A stretch of DNA of 64,000 bases from Nocardioides sp. LHD-245. GTDB taxonomy: Bacteria; Actinomycetota; Actinomycetes; Propionibacteriales; Nocardioidaceae. The stretch is from NCBI RefSeq assembly GCF_030929495.1, contig NZ_JAVFWN010000010.1:186001-250000 (forward strand), written 5' to 3'. Shown here piece by piece: positions 1 through 8,567 of this stretch. The notes beneath the pieces were generated by a model that saw nothing but the letters and a program-made list of their open reading frames with translations, was not told where the DNA came from and did no database searches. Numbering within the stretch: position 1 is the stretch's first letter; each line of letters starts with the position of its first letter. Both the position numbers and the translations under genes were made by a program.

Positions 1-285
1 CGCGGCGACCAGCTCCCGGACCCGAGCGAGGTCACCGGCGTCCTTGAGGTCGGCGACGACGGACCGCTTGTTGCGGTTGACCGACGCGAAGTTGTGGCTG
101 AACCGCTCGCCGCCGCCCCTCCCGTCATCTTCCGTGGCGAACGGCGGCCAGGCGCGCATCTGGTCGCCGCTCGGCGGCTCGACCTTGACGACGTCCGCGC
201 CGAGGTCCGCCAGCAGCATGCCCGCGAACGGCCCGGCGGCGACGTGGGCGAGCTCGACGACCCGCACTCCCTCCAGGGGTCGCAC
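1..285 (-). CDS. CaiB/BaiF-type CoA-transferase (family III), 5' part only
   Basis: Only the first 95 codons are inside the window; the gene continues beyond base 1. The reading frame opens with [19 protein letters not shown], then [19 protein letters not shown] and later [12 protein letters not shown]. These are the three signature blocks of the N-terminal Rossmann-like half of family III CoA-transferases (formyl-CoA transferase, CaiB, BaiF), which move CoA between carboxylic acids in the cytosol. The catalytic Asp lies further downstream and cannot be checked. The GTG at 285 follows the stop of the upstream monooxygenase by 2 bases; a TTG at 291 is an alternative. It is the last visible gene of the minus-strand ABC/monooxygenase operon, which suggests that the imported compound or its carbon skeleton becomes a CoA thioester. 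That pathway role is inferred. Confidence 0.85.
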   Translation of the reverse strand, partial: MRPLEGVRVVELAHVAAGPFAGMLLADLGADVVKVEPPSGDQMRAWPPFATEDDGRGGGERFSHNFASVNRNKRSVVADLKDAGDLARVRELVAA

Positions 286-287
286 GA

Positions 288-1436
288 TCAACCGACGGCC
301 GCGGCGGTACGGCGGGTCGCGGCGCGGTGGGCCAGCTCCTGGCGGACCAGCGGCAGCAGGTCGCGGCCGTAGTCGATCGCGTCCTGGAGCGGGTCGTAGC
401 CGCGGATGAGCACGGTGTCGACGCCGAGCTCGACGTAGTCGAGGATGGCCGCGGCGACCGTCTCGGGCGAGCCGACCAGGGCGGTGGAGTTGCCACCGCC
501 CCCGACCGCCTTCGTGGTGGGGGTCCACAGGCAGCGATCGTGCAGCTCGCCCTTCTCGGCCACTGCCAGCAGCCGCTGCGAGCCGGTGTTCTCCGGGGCG
601 CGCTCCTGGGGGTGCATCTGGCCTACCTTCTGCTTGAACCGCGCGCCGACCGCGCCGTTGATCGTGTCGAGGATGCCGTGCGCCCGCTCCCACGCGGCCT
701 CGTCACTCGCCCCGAGGATCGGCCGGAAGGACACCGAGATCCGCGGCCGCCGGGTCCGTCCCGCTTCGGCGGCGCGTGCGGCGACGGCGGCGATCTGCTC
801 GCCGGTCCCCTTCAGCGGCTCGCCCCAGAGCATGTAGGTGTCCGCGTGCTTCGCCCCGACGACGTACGCCGCGGGCGAGCTGCCGCCGAAGAAGAGCTCC
901 AGGTGCCGGTCCTGGTAGGGGAAGACCTGCGGCGTGGCGCCCTCGAAGCGGTAGTAGCGGCCCTCGAAGTCCCGCGGGCCCTTCGTGTCCCAGGTGGCGC
1001 GCAGGATCTGGAGGTACTCGTCGGTGCGGTCGTAGCGCTCGTCGTGCGGCACGTAGTCGCCCTCGCGGCGCTGCTCGGCGTTGGTGCTGCCGGTGACGAT
1101 ATTGAGCGCCACCCTACCCGAGCTGAACTGGTCGAGCGTCGTGAACGTGCGCGCCGCGAGCGTCGGGTGGACGACGCCGGGCCGGTGGGCGACGAGGAGG
1201 CCGAGGCGCTCGGTGTGCGCAGCGGCGTACGCCGCGACCTGGGCGCCCTCGGCCCAGCCGGAGCCGTAGCCGATGAGGACCCGGTCGAACCCGCCCTCCT
1301 CGTGGGCGCGGGCGAAGCGGGCGGTGTAGTCGGGGTCGACGACCGCGGCGTTGCCGGGCCGGATCTCGGAGGCGTCGGCGGTGCCGATCATGCCGAGGAT
1401 CTCGACGTCGTCGTAGGGGGATGCGGGGATGCTCAT
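288..1436 (-). CDS. SsuD-like LLM-class flavin monooxygenase
   Basis: 382 aa, the usual length for FMNH2-dependent alkanesulfonate monooxygenase relatives in the bacterial luciferase-like (LLM) superfamily. Visible family features are the N-terminal strand, the block [20 protein letters not shown] with the following [12 protein letters not shown], and the late [20 protein letters not shown] segment that closes the TIM barrel. SsuD enzymes cleave the C-S bond of sulfonates with O2 and reduced FMN supplied by a separate reductase; no reductase gene is visible here. The start overlaps the stop of the upstream ABC ATPase by 4 bases, so the two are probably translationally coupled. The substrate is unknown; a sulfonate or another small C-S or C-N compound would fit the ABC importer and the second LLM enzyme at 7084-8442. 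Confidence 0.85.
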   Translation of the reverse strand: MSIPASPYDDVEILGMIGTADASEIRPGNAAVVDPDYTARFARAHEEGGFDRVLIGYGSGWAEGAQVAAYAAAHTERLGLLVAHRPGVVHPTLAARTFTTLDQFSSGRVALNIVTGSTNAEQRREGDYVPHDERYDRTDEYLQILRATWDTKGPRDFEGRYYRFEGATPQVFPYQDRHLELFFGGSSPAAYVVGAKHADTYMLWGEPLKGTGEQIAAVAARAAEAGRTRRPRISVSFRPILGASDEAAWERAHGILDTINGAVGARFKQKVGQMHPQERAPENTGSQRLLAVAEKGELHDRCLWTPTTKAVGGGGNSTALVGSPETVAAAILDYVELGVDTVLIRGYDPLQDAIDYGRDLLPLVRQELAHRAATRRTAAAVG

Positions 1437-2521
1437 GCTGACTCCTTCTGGGGGCTGGGTTGGTCGAGCCGCTCGCGCCAGGCGGCCGCGTCGTGGCAGG
1501 CGGCGCGCCGTTGTGGGGCGTGCGGGAGGGTGGGGGACGCCGGCTGGTCCGCACAGGCGTCGTGCGCGAACGGGCAGCGGTGGGCGAACACGCAGCCGAG
1601 GTCGGCGGGCCAGGCGGGGGTGTCGCCGGTCGGCCGCAGCCGGGCCGGGTCGAGCCGCTCCTCGTCGCCGATGCTGGGCGCGGAGGCGGTCAGGAGCGCG
1701 GTGTACGGGTGCGCCGGATCCCCCAGCACCTCCCGGATCGGGCCCTGCTCGACGATCCGGCCGCGGTAGAAGACCGCGACCCGGTCGGCGATCCCGGCCA
1801 GCGAGCTGAGGTCGTGGGCGATGATCACGACGGCCAGGTCGAGCTCGGCCCGGAGCTGGTCGAGCAGGTTGAGCACCAGGTTGCGGTTCGACACGTCGAG
1901 TGCGGAGACCGGCTCGTCGCAGAACAGCAGCCGCGGCCGGGTGGCGACGGCGCGGGCGAGGGAGACCCGCTGGCGCTGGCCGCCGGACAGGTGACGCGGC
2001 CGGCGTTCCGCGACGGCGTCGGGGTCGAGGCCCACCAGGCGCAGGGACTCGGCGACTCGCTGCTCCCGCTCGGTCCGAGAGAGCACGCCCGCGATGTCGA
2101 GCGGCTCACGGACCAGGTCGGTCACGGTGAGGTCGGGGTCCAGCGAGCGCAGCGGGTCCTGGAAGACCAGCTGCACCTGGCCGGAGCGGCGGAAGGCACG
2201 GCGTGCACGACCGCGCAGCCCGCCGATGTCCTCCCCGGCGAACTCGATGGAACCCGCGGCGGGTGCGACCAGCCCGACGGTGGCCCGGGCCAGGGTGGTC
2301 TTGCCGGACCCGGTCTCGCCGACGATGCCGACGATCTCGCTGGGCCGGACCTCGAGGTCGGCGTCGCGGAGCGCCGCACCGGTGCCGAGGTGGGTGCCCT
2401 TGCCCGGCGGGGCATAGGAGACCGAGAGGCCGCGGACCCGCAGCAGCGGCGCCGGGGTGGATGTCACCTCGGGGACCGGCCGGACCGCGTGGGTGGCCGG
2501 CGGTGACTCAGGAAGTGTCAT
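1433..2521 (-). CDS. peptide/nickel-type ABC transporter ATPase (DppF-like)
   Basis: 362 aa. Cytosolic ATPase that powers the importer encoded next to it. Walker A GETGSGKTT lies at residues 68-76, the ABC signature LSGGQRQRVS in the middle, Walker B ending LLFCDEP, and the switch-region AHDLSSLAGIADRV. After the nucleotide domain comes the cysteine-bearing C-terminal extension found in oligopeptide/dipeptide ATPases (CVFAHRCPFAHDAC). About 28 residues precede the first beta strand, longer than usual, so a later start is possible, but no better one is obvious. It overlaps the preceding ATPase gene by 4 bases and the following monooxygenase gene by 4. Dpp/Opp/Nik family membership is clear; the transported compound cannot be told from sequence. 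Confidence 0.9.
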   Translation of the reverse strand: MTLPESPPATHAVRPVPEVTSTPAPLLRVRGLSVSYAPPGKGTHLGTGAALRDADLEVRPSEIVGIVGETGSGKTTLARATVGLVAPAAGSIEFAGEDIGGLRGRARRAFRRSGQVQLVFQDPLRSLDPDLTVTDLVREPLDIAGVLSRTEREQRVAESLRLVGLDPDAVAERRPRHLSGGQRQRVSLARAVATRPRLLFCDEPVSALDVSNRNLVLNLLDQLRAELDLAVVIIAHDLSSLAGIADRVAVFYRGRIVEQGPIREVLGDPAHPYTALLTASAPSIGDEERLDPARLRPTGDTPAWPADLGCVFAHRCPFAHDACADQPASPTLPHAPQRRAACHDAAAWRERLDQPSPQKESA

Positions 2522-3531
2522 GCCGGCACCGCCTCAGCGAGCGACGCGGAGGTGCGGACGCACCGGCTGGTGCGACCGGCGCCGAGGTCGGTCACCGGTA
2601 CCGGCCCGGCCAGGCAAGCCGCCGCGGCGTACCCGCAGCGCGGGGCGAACCGGCAGCCGGGCATCTTCTCCCCTGCGGCGGGCGGCTGTCCGGGAATCAC
2701 GTCGAGCCGGCGGCGTCCCCAGTCGCCGATGGTCGCGACGCCCATGAGCGCGCGGGTGTAGGGGTGCTGCGGGTCTTCGAGGACGTCCTCGGTGGGGCCG
2801 CTCTCGACGATCTGGCCGCCGTACATCACCAGGATCCGCTCGCAGCTCTCGGCGACGACGGCGAGGTCGTGGGTGACGAGGAGCAGCGAGAGACCGTGGC
2901 TCGCCCGCAACCTCCGCAGCAGGGCGAGGATCTCGGCCTGGATGACGACATCGAGCGCGGTGGTGGCCTCGTCGGCGATGAGCAGCTCCGGCTCGCAGGA
3001 GATCGCGATCGCGATGAGGACCCGCTGGAGCATGCCGCCCGAGAGCTGGTGCGGGTACTGCTGGAACACGCCCGCCGGGTCGTGCAGACCGACCTCGGCG
3101 AACAGCTCGACGGTGCGGTCGCGGGCCGCGCCGCGGCGCAGTCCGCGCTTGACCCGCAGCTGCTCGGCGAGCTGGTGGCCGACGGTCAGCGAAGGGTTGA
3201 GGTACGAGGCGGGGTCCTGGAACACCGCGCCGATCCGACCCGCGCGCACCCTGTCCCAGGTGGAGCGCCGCGCCCCGGTCAGCTCGACGGCGTCGGGACC
3301 GTCGCCGAGCACGATCCGGCCGGCGTCGACCCGTCCGGTGGCGGGCAGCAGGCCGAGGGCCGCACGGCAGGTGAGCGTCTTGCCGCTGCCGGACTCGCCC
3401 ACCAGGCCGACGGACTCGCCGCGGCCGATCCGGAAGGAGACGTCCTGGACGGCGACCAGGCCGTCGCCGACCGAGATCTGGAGGTCGCTCACCTCCAGCG
3501 TGCTCGCGGTGTGCTCACGCACGGACGACAT
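2518..3531 (-). CDS. peptide/nickel-type ABC transporter ATPase (DppD-like)
   Basis: 337 aa, the partner of the ATPase at 1433-2521. Walker A GESGSGKT is at residues 45-52, the signature LSGGMLQRV follows, then Walker B ELLIADEATTALDV and the VTHDLAVVAESC switch. The tail has the oligopeptide-ATPase cysteine motif (PGCRFAPRCGYAAAAC). Opp/Dpp importers use two different ATPases and this operon encodes both, in the standard order. The gene begins 17 bases before the stop of the upstream permease, an overlap that supports coupled translation. Substrate specificity is set by the binding protein at 5445-6995. Confidence 0.9.
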   Translation of the reverse strand: MSSVREHTASTLEVSDLQISVGDGLVAVQDVSFRIGRGESVGLVGESGSGKTLTCRAALGLLPATGRVDAGRIVLGDGPDAVELTGARRSTWDRVRAGRIGAVFQDPASYLNPSLTVGHQLAEQLRVKRGLRRGAARDRTVELFAEVGLHDPAGVFQQYPHQLSGGMLQRVLIAIAISCEPELLIADEATTALDVVIQAEILALLRRLRASHGLSLLLVTHDLAVVAESCERILVMYGGQIVESGPTEDVLEDPQHPYTRALMGVATIGDWGRRRLDVIPGQPPAAGEKMPGCRFAPRCGYAAAACLAGPVPVTDLGAGRTSRCVRTSASLAEAVPA

Positions 3532-4405
3532 CGCGGTTCTCCTCTCGGGCGGGGGACGGTGCGGATCGGGTACGGCGGCGCGGCGCGTCGGTCGCGCCGG
3601 TGGCGTCGCGGATGGCGTCGGCGAGCAGGTTGAGGGAGCCGACGGTCGCCATCATCAGCAGGGCGGGGAAGATCGGCGCCCACGGCTGCTGGGCGAGATA
3701 GCCCAGGTCGGAGGAGAGCATCCCGCCCCAGGTGGGCGCGGGCGGGGTGACGCCGAGGCCGAGGAAGGCCAGCGAGGCGACTACGAGCAGCGCGGCGCCG
3801 GTGGCGTGCGCGGCGGTGACGGCGACGTTCGGCAGCACCTTGGTCCAGATGTGCCGGCGCAGGGTCCACCACTCGGTCGCGCCCATCAGCTCGGCGGCCT
3901 CGACGTACTGCACCTTGCGCAGGCCGAGCGCGGCAGCGCGGGTGACGCGGTAGAAGATCGGGCTGAGCAGGATGCCGATCGCGATCATCGCCTGCTGCAG
4001 GCCGTTGCCGAGCGTGCCGGCGACCGCGATGGCGAAGACCGTGAACGGCAGGATCACCAGGGTGTCGCCGACCCGCAGGGTCACCCACTCCAGCCGCGGG
4101 CCGAGCCAGGCCGACGCGAGCCCGGAGGGTACGCCGAGCAGACCGCCGATCAGCACCGCCTCGACAGCGCCGATCACGGACAGGCGCGTGCCCTCCATCA
4201 GCCGGCTCAGGACGTCGCGGCCGACGTAGTCGGTGCCGAGCAGGTGGGCGCCGCTCGGGCCCTGCAGCACATCGTCGGTGTACTGCTTCAGCGGGTCGTG
4301 CGGGGCGAGCGCGCCGCCGAAGAGGGCGAGGAACGCGACGCCGGCGAGGAGGACGAGGGCCAGCCGGGCACTCGGGATGCGCCAAAGGGCGACGACGGTG
4401 GTCAT
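3515..4405 (-). CDS. ABC transporter permease (DppC-like)
   Basis: 296 aa with the ATG at 4405, chosen because the hydrophobic protein starts there (IPSARLALVLLAGVAFLALFGG) while the frame further upstream reads as arginine-rich antisense noise. Features of the DppC family are the periplasmic GTDYVGRDVLSRLMEGTR segment after the first helix, the cytoplasmic EAA loop (YVEAAELMGATEWWTLRRHI), and the LASLAFLGLGVTPPAPTWGGML block. About five or six membrane helices are visible. It forms the channel together with the DppB-like protein at 4402-5448, whose stop overlaps this start (ATGA type). It belongs to the minus-strand operon. Confidence 0.9.
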   Translation of the reverse strand: MTTVVALWRIPSARLALVLLAGVAFLALFGGALAPHDPLKQYTDDVLQGPSGAHLLGTDYVGRDVLSRLMEGTRLSVIGAVEAVLIGGLLGVPSGLASAWLGPRLEWVTLRVGDTLVILPFTVFAIAVAGTLGNGLQQAMIAIGILLSPIFYRVTRAAALGLRKVQYVEAAELMGATEWWTLRRHIWTKVLPNVAVTAAHATGAALLVVASLAFLGLGVTPPAPTWGGMLSSDLGYLAQQPWAPIFPALLMMATVGSLNLLADAIRDATGATDAPRRRTRSAPSPAREENRDVVRA

Positions 4406-5448
4406 CGGGCGGCTCCCCTCGCTCCGCCGCCGCGCCGGGCAACCGGGTTGAGCAGCACCTGGAGCAGGTTGACCACGAGACTCGCGACGACGACGACCAC
4501 GGCGGTGACCAGCAGGGTGCCGAGGACGACCGGTACGTCGCCCCTCTCCGCCGCCTGCAGCGACAACTGCGCGACGCCCGGCAGGCCGAACAGCTTCTCG
4601 GTGATCACCGCTCCGCCGATGATGAGCGGGATCGCCAGGCCGATCACCGCGAGCGTCGGTCCTGCGGCGTTGCGGAGCACATGGCCGAAGAGCACGCGGC
4701 GCCGCCCGAAGCCGCGCATCTCGGCGCCGACCGCGTAGTTCTCGCGCAGCTCGCCGACCAACGAGGTCCGCAGCTGGCGGGCGATCGAGGCCGCCACGTC
4801 GAGGCTCAACGCGAGCGCGGGGAGGATCGCGAAGCGCAGCCACTCCAGCGGGTCCGCCTGGATCGGCACGTACCCGCCGGCCGGCAGCAGTTGGAGCTTC
4901 ACGGCGAACACGACGATGAGCGCCATGCCGATGACGAACGGCGGCAGCGTGGCGAGCAGCGAGCAGACCAGCGTCACGGCCCGGTCGAAGACGCCGCCGT
5001 TGCTGAGCGCCGCGCCGATCCCGGCTCCGCCACCGACCAGGAGCGCCAGCACCAACGCGAGGGCCGCGATCGAGAGGTCGACCGGGAGCGCCTGCCGGAT
5101 GCTGTCGGCGACCGGGATGGTCGTGAACCAGGACCGGCCGAGGTCGCCGGTCAGGGCATTGCCGACCCACCGGACGTACTGCTCCGCCAACGGTCGGTCG
5201 AGACCGAACTCGTGATCGAGCCGGGCGATGTCCGCAGGCGTCGCCGTCTCGCCCAGGGCCGCGGCCGCCGGGTTGCTGTCGCTGAGCGCGCCGAGACCGA
5301 AGGTCACGACCGAGGCGAGGAAGAGCACGGTCACGGTGACGGCGGCGACGCCCGCCAGCGACCGCAGCGCCGGGAGGGTGCGCCGGGCCGCGGCGCCCGC
5401 CCGGCGGCCGGCGAGCAGGGACACCGGCGCCGAGGCGACCAGCGTCAC
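4402..5448 (-). CDS. ABC transporter permease (DppB-like)
   Basis: 348 aa from a GTG at 5448. The long extracytoplasmic loop after helix 1 has the family pattern LDHEFGLDRPLAEQYVRWVGNALTGDLG (shown in parts), which in DppB/OppB lies just before the second helix. The EAA loop NYAVGAEMRGFGRRRVLFGHVLRNA follows, and the VITEKLFGLPGVAQL segment near the end is also typical. It overlaps the binding-protein stop by 4 bases and the DppC start by 4, so binding protein, B and C are tightly coupled. Its role is one half of the membrane channel. The N terminus is slightly longer than average (about 30 residues before the first helix). Confidence 0.9.
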   Translation of the reverse strand: MTLVASAPVSLLAGRRAGAAARRTLPALRSLAGVAAVTVTVLFLASVVTFGLGALSDSNPAAAALGETATPADIARLDHEFGLDRPLAEQYVRWVGNALTGDLGRSWFTTIPVADSIRQALPVDLSIAALALVLALLVGGGAGIGAALSNGGVFDRAVTLVCSLLATLPPFVIGMALIVVFAVKLQLLPAGGYVPIQADPLEWLRFAILPALALSLDVAASIARQLRTSLVGELRENYAVGAEMRGFGRRRVLFGHVLRNAAGPTLAVIGLAIPLIIGGAVITEKLFGLPGVAQLSLQAAERGDVPVVLGTLLVTAVVVVVASLVVNLLQVLLNPVARRGGGARGAAR

Positions 5449-6995
5449 GACGTGGTCACCCCCTCGAAGCGGCGCAGGCTCGGCGACTCCGGCAGGGCGG
5501 AGACACCCTTGCGCGCGACGATCGACGGCGCGAGGTAGAGGAAGACGTTGGGGAACGTGGTTACCGCGATCCGGGTCGCCTCCTGAAGGAGGGCGGCATA
5601 CGCCGGGTCGTCGGTCGGGGTCTCCTTGACCTTCTTCAGCTGCGCCTCGAGCTCGGGGCTGGTGGTCCGGCTCGGGTTCATCAGACCGTCGGCACCGAAG
5701 AGCACCTGGAATGCCTGCACCGGCGACTCGCGGCCCGCGAAGCCGTCGTACGCCAGGGCCTTGGAGTGCTCGATGTAGACCAGCTGGGTGTGCTGGGTCT
5801 GGGGGATCGTGTCGATCGTCGCCTCGATCCCCACCTCCTTGAGCTGCGCCTGGATCAGCTCCACGGCGGCCTGGGCCATCCCGGAGCTTGTGAAGACAGC
5901 CGGCACCGGGTCGGTGTAGCCGGCGTCGGCGAGCAGCTGACGCGCCTTGTCGGGGTCGTAGGCGTAGACATCGCCCAGGTCCGGGTTGTAGCCGACGTAC
6001 CCGGGCGGGAAGGGCTGGTAGTTGACGTCGCCGATGCCGAAGTTGGCGACCTCCTTGATCTTCTCCCGGTCGATGGCGAACTTCAGCGCCTCGACGACGG
6101 CCGGGTCGTCGAACGGCTTCATGCCGGCGTGCACGTCGAGGCAGTAGACGAACATCGAGTCGAGGACCTGCACGTCCAGCCCGGCGTCCTGGGCCTGCTG
6201 CACCTGCGCGCCACCGAGGCGGGCGACGTTGTACTGCCCCGACTGGACCGCGGCGACGACCGTGGCCGGGTCGGCTTGGGGGTAGAGGTCGAAGGCGGAC
6301 ACTTTGATCTCGTCCGCGGCGAGGAAGTTCGGGTTCTTCTTCATCGAGGCGTGGTCGTTCTGGACGTACGTCGTGACCTCGAACGGACCCGAGCCAGCGG
6401 GCTGGGTGGCCAGGGACGCGGCGTCCTTCTCGAAGACCGCCGGGTTCACGACCATGCCGGTCTTGCCGGCGAACAGCAGCGGATACTGGTAGTCGACCTC
6501 GCTCAGCTCCAGCACGACGTCGCGGTCGCCGGACGCGCTGACCTTCTTGATCGTCTTCATCTGCGGGGCGATGAGCGAGCCCTGCGCGCTGCGGCCGCGC
6601 TCGATCGACCTCGCGACGGCGGTGGCGTCGAGCGGGCTTCCGTCGCTAAAGGTCAGGCCCGCGCGCAGGGTGAAGGTGACCTTCGTGCCCGCCGAGTCGT
6701 ACGCCCACGACTCGGCGAGCCACGGGATGGCGTTGCCCTCCCGGTCGAGCGCGGTGATGGGGTCGTAGACCAGCGCGAGCATCTGCACGTCGGACCCGGC
6801 GGAGGAGGTGACCGGGTCCCAGGTGGTCGGCAGCTGCCAGGCCCACTTGATGGTGCCGGAGCCGCTGCCGGAGCCGGCCCCGGTCGACGTACCGCCGCAG
6901 GCCTCGAGCGCCAGGATCAGGCCGGCGCCCAGGCTGGCGCCCAGGAAGGTCCGGCGGTTGAGGTTCGTGGCGGGCTGCCTGGTACGCAGGGACAT
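5445..6995 (-). CDS. Tat-exported lipoprotein solute-binding protein, peptide/nickel family
   Basis: 516 aa from the ATG at 6995. The N terminus has a twin-arginine signal (NRRTFLG, residues 13-19) followed by a hydrophobic stretch and a lipobox LEAC with Cys33, so the protein is probably folded before export and anchored as a lipoprotein. The rest matches family 5 extracellular solute-binding proteins: [21 protein letters not shown], a central VRQ-like helix region ([16 protein letters not shown]) and C-terminal [19 protein letters not shown]. These proteins capture peptides, metal chelates or other small ligands outside the cell. A purine-rich GAAAGAGA lies upstream of the start. The 88-base gap to the monooxygenase gene before it holds an 18-bp direct repeat. 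Confidence 0.9.
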   Translation of the reverse strand: MSLRTRQPATNLNRRTFLGASLGAGLILALEACGGTSTGAGSGSGSGTIKWAWQLPTTWDPVTSSAGSDVQMLALVYDPITALDREGNAIPWLAESWAYDSAGTKVTFTLRAGLTFSDGSPLDATAVARSIERGRSAQGSLIAPQMKTIKKVSASGDRDVVLELSEVDYQYPLLFAGKTGMVVNPAVFEKDAASLATQPAGSGPFEVTTYVQNDHASMKKNPNFLAADEIKVSAFDLYPQADPATVVAAVQSGQYNVARLGGAQVQQAQDAGLDVQVLDSMFVYCLDVHAGMKPFDDPAVVEALKFAIDREKIKEVANFGIGDVNYQPFPPGYVGYNPDLGDVYAYDPDKARQLLADAGYTDPVPAVFTSSGMAQAAVELIQAQLKEVGIEATIDTIPQTQHTQLVYIEHSKALAYDGFAGRESPVQAFQVLFGADGLMNPSRTTSPELEAQLKKVKETPTDDPAYAALLQEATRIAVTTFPNVFLYLAPSIVARKGVSALPESPSLRRFEGVTTS

Positions 6996-7026
6996 CGAGG
7001 TCTCTTTCGTGCGGTGTTCTCGGGTG

Positions 7027-7074
7027 GGTGGGTACGACCGGGTGTCCCGGGCGCCCGGTGGGTACGACCGGGTG
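7027..7074. repeat. 18-bp direct repeat with palindromic spacer in the operon gap
   Basis: The sequence GGTGGGTACGACCGGGTG occurs at 7027-7044 and again, identically, at 7057-7074, exactly 30 bases apart. Between and partly inside them is the 12-bp palindrome CCGGGCGCCCGG (7047-7058). The element sits between the monooxygenase stop (7084) and the binding-protein start (6995) on the minus strand, so it would be transcribed within the operon mRNA. It could be a protein-binding site, an RNA processing or stability element, or a slippage-made duplication; sequence alone does not decide. Confidence 0.7.
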
Positions 7075-7083
7075 CCCGGAGTT

Positions 7084-8442
7084 CTAGGGCGTCGCGGGGC
7101 TCGCGGCGCGGGCCGCGGCGTGCCGGTTGACCGGGACGGGGAGCCCGAGATGTCCCCGCAGGGTGGTCGCCTCGTAGTCGGCGCGAAAGACCCCGCGCTC
7201 GGTGAGGATCGGCACGACCTCGTCGACGAAGCGACGGAAGTTGGCCGGGTGATCGACGCCGACGTTGAAGCCGTCACAGGCGCGCGCCTGCCACCACTCG
7301 ACGAGCTTGTCGGCGACCGTGTCCGGGGCGCCGACGAACTCGCTCTTGCGGAAGTGCCGGGTGGCCTCGACGGTCTGGCGCAGGGTCCAGCCGTTCTCGG
7401 CCGCCCGCTCGGTGACCGCCTTGGCCTGTGTGAAGAACGAGCGCCGGCCGTACTCCAGGGTCTCGGCGGGGAACGGCGCGTCGAGGTCGTACTGCGTGAA
7501 GTCGTGCCAGCCGAACGGACGCCCGAACTCGGCGAGCGCGGCGGCGAAGGTGTGGTCGCGGTCGTTGTTGAACGCCTCGATCTCGCGGGCCTCCTCGTCG
7601 GTGTCGCCGACGACGACCTTGATCCCGGGCATCACGACGAGGTGCTCGGGATCGCGTCCGAACCGCGTGCGCGCCCGGTCCTTGATGTCGTCGTAGAACG
7701 CCTGTCCGCTGGGGATGTCCGGAGCGTGGGTGAAGATCCCCTCGCCGACACTGGCACCGAGATCGCGGCCCTGGTCGGAGTCGCCGGCCTGGAAGACGAC
7801 CGGGTGGCCCTGAACCGAGCGGACCAGGTTGAGCGGGCCGCGCACCCGGAAGTAGGTGCCGTCGTGGTCGAGCACGTGCTGCTTGTCACGGTCGAGGAAG
7901 ACCCCCGTCTCGCGATCGCGGACGAAGGCGTCGTCCTCGTAGGAGTCCCACAGCGCGCGGGCGAGCTCGACGAACTCCTGCGCCCGGCCGTAGCGGGTGT
8001 CGTAGTCGTAGTGCTCGTCGAGCCCGTAGTTGGCGGCGGTGCCGGCGTCGCCGGTGGTGACGACGTTCCAGCCCGCACGGCCGCCGCTGATCAGGTCGAG
8101 GGAGCCGAGACGCCGGACCAGGTTGAAGGGGCTGTTGAAGCTCGTCGTCGCGGTGCCGACCAGACCGAGGTAGGTGGTGCGCGCGGCGAGCGCGCTGAGC
8201 AGCGTCAGCGGCTCGAGCCGGTTGAGGTAGTGCGGCGGCGAGTGCGGGGTGATGAACTGGCTGTCGACCACGAACAGCAGGTCGAAGCAGCCGCGCTCGG
8301 CGAGCCGGGCGATCTCAGTGTACCAGTCGAGACTGACGCTGGCGTCGCCCGGGATGTCCGGGTCCAGCCACAGCGTGTGGCTCCCCGGACCGCCGGTGCC
8401 GTAGGGCACCGCACCCAGGTGGATCTGCCGCTTCGTCGCCAT
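7084..8442 (-). CDS. NtaA/SnaA/DszA-type flavin monooxygenase
   Basis: 452 aa, typical for the long LLM subgroup that includes nitrilotriacetate monooxygenase NtaA, pristinamycin synthase SnaA and dibenzothiophene-sulfone monooxygenase DszA. Diagnostic blocks are LLFVVDSQF near the start, NVVTTGDAGTAANYG, HDGTYFRVRGPLN, HPVVFQAGDSDQGRDLGA and a long AGAPDTVADKLVEWWQ-type segment near the C terminus (here FVGAPDTVADKLVEWW). The enzymes use FMNH2 and O2 to break C-N or C-S bonds in the cytosol. It is the first gene of the minus-strand operon, directly before the ABC importer, so the importer and both monooxygenases probably serve one substrate class. A divergent LysR gene at 8568 is the likely regulator. 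The exact substrate is unknown. Confidence 0.88.
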   Translation of the reverse strand: MATKRQIHLGAVPYGTGGPGSHTLWLDPDIPGDASVSLDWYTEIARLAERGCFDLLFVVDSQFITPHSPPHYLNRLEPLTLLSALAARTTYLGLVGTATTSFNSPFNLVRRLGSLDLISGGRAGWNVVTTGDAGTAANYGLDEHYDYDTRYGRAQEFVELARALWDSYEDDAFVRDRETGVFLDRDKQHVLDHDGTYFRVRGPLNLVRSVQGHPVVFQAGDSDQGRDLGASVGEGIFTHAPDIPSGQAFYDDIKDRARTRFGRDPEHLVVMPGIKVVVGDTDEEAREIEAFNNDRDHTFAAALAEFGRPFGWHDFTQYDLDAPFPAETLEYGRRSFFTQAKAVTERAAENGWTLRQTVEATRHFRKSEFVGAPDTVADKLVEWWQARACDGFNVGVDHPANFRRFVDEVVPILTERGVFRADYEATTLRGHLGLPVPVNRHAAARAASPATP

Positions 8443-8518
8443 CCGACCCCGCTCCCGCCTCGTCCCGATGTTTGTCTACCAAGTTACTCAGATTAAGGAG
8501 GGTGGTCCAACGCGGGTT

Positions 8519-8538
8519 CGTGATCCCAACCGATCACG
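8519..8538. promoter_or_regulatory. inverted repeat, candidate LysR operator
   Basis: Perfect 7-bp arms CGTGATC and GATCACG separated by 6 bases in the 125-base gap between the divergent monooxygenase operon and the LysR gene. It contains a T-N11-A arrangement (T8521, A8533), the minimal pattern of LysR-family binding sites. It lies 30-49 bases before the LysR start and would cover its -35 region, consistent with autorepression. Assignment is inference. Confidence 0.55.
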
Positions 8539-8555
8539 GGGCGTGATGGGTCGGC

Positions 8556-8561
8556 TACTCT
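8556..8561 (+). promoter_or_regulatory. -10 box, leaderless LysR gene
   Basis: TACTCT followed by exactly 6 bases and the ATG at 8568, with no Shine-Dalgarno sequence. This is the spacing at which actinobacterial transcription starts on the first base of the start codon. No convincing -35 box is seen. Confidence 0.5.
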
Positions 8562-8567
8562 TGTTTT

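Noticed and set aside
327..1769. Long open frame on the plus strand opposite the SsuD-like gene
   Set aside because: It is the antisense shadow of the monooxygenase and ATPase genes, a usual effect of high GC; composition is Arg/Gly/Ala-rich and shows no family motif.
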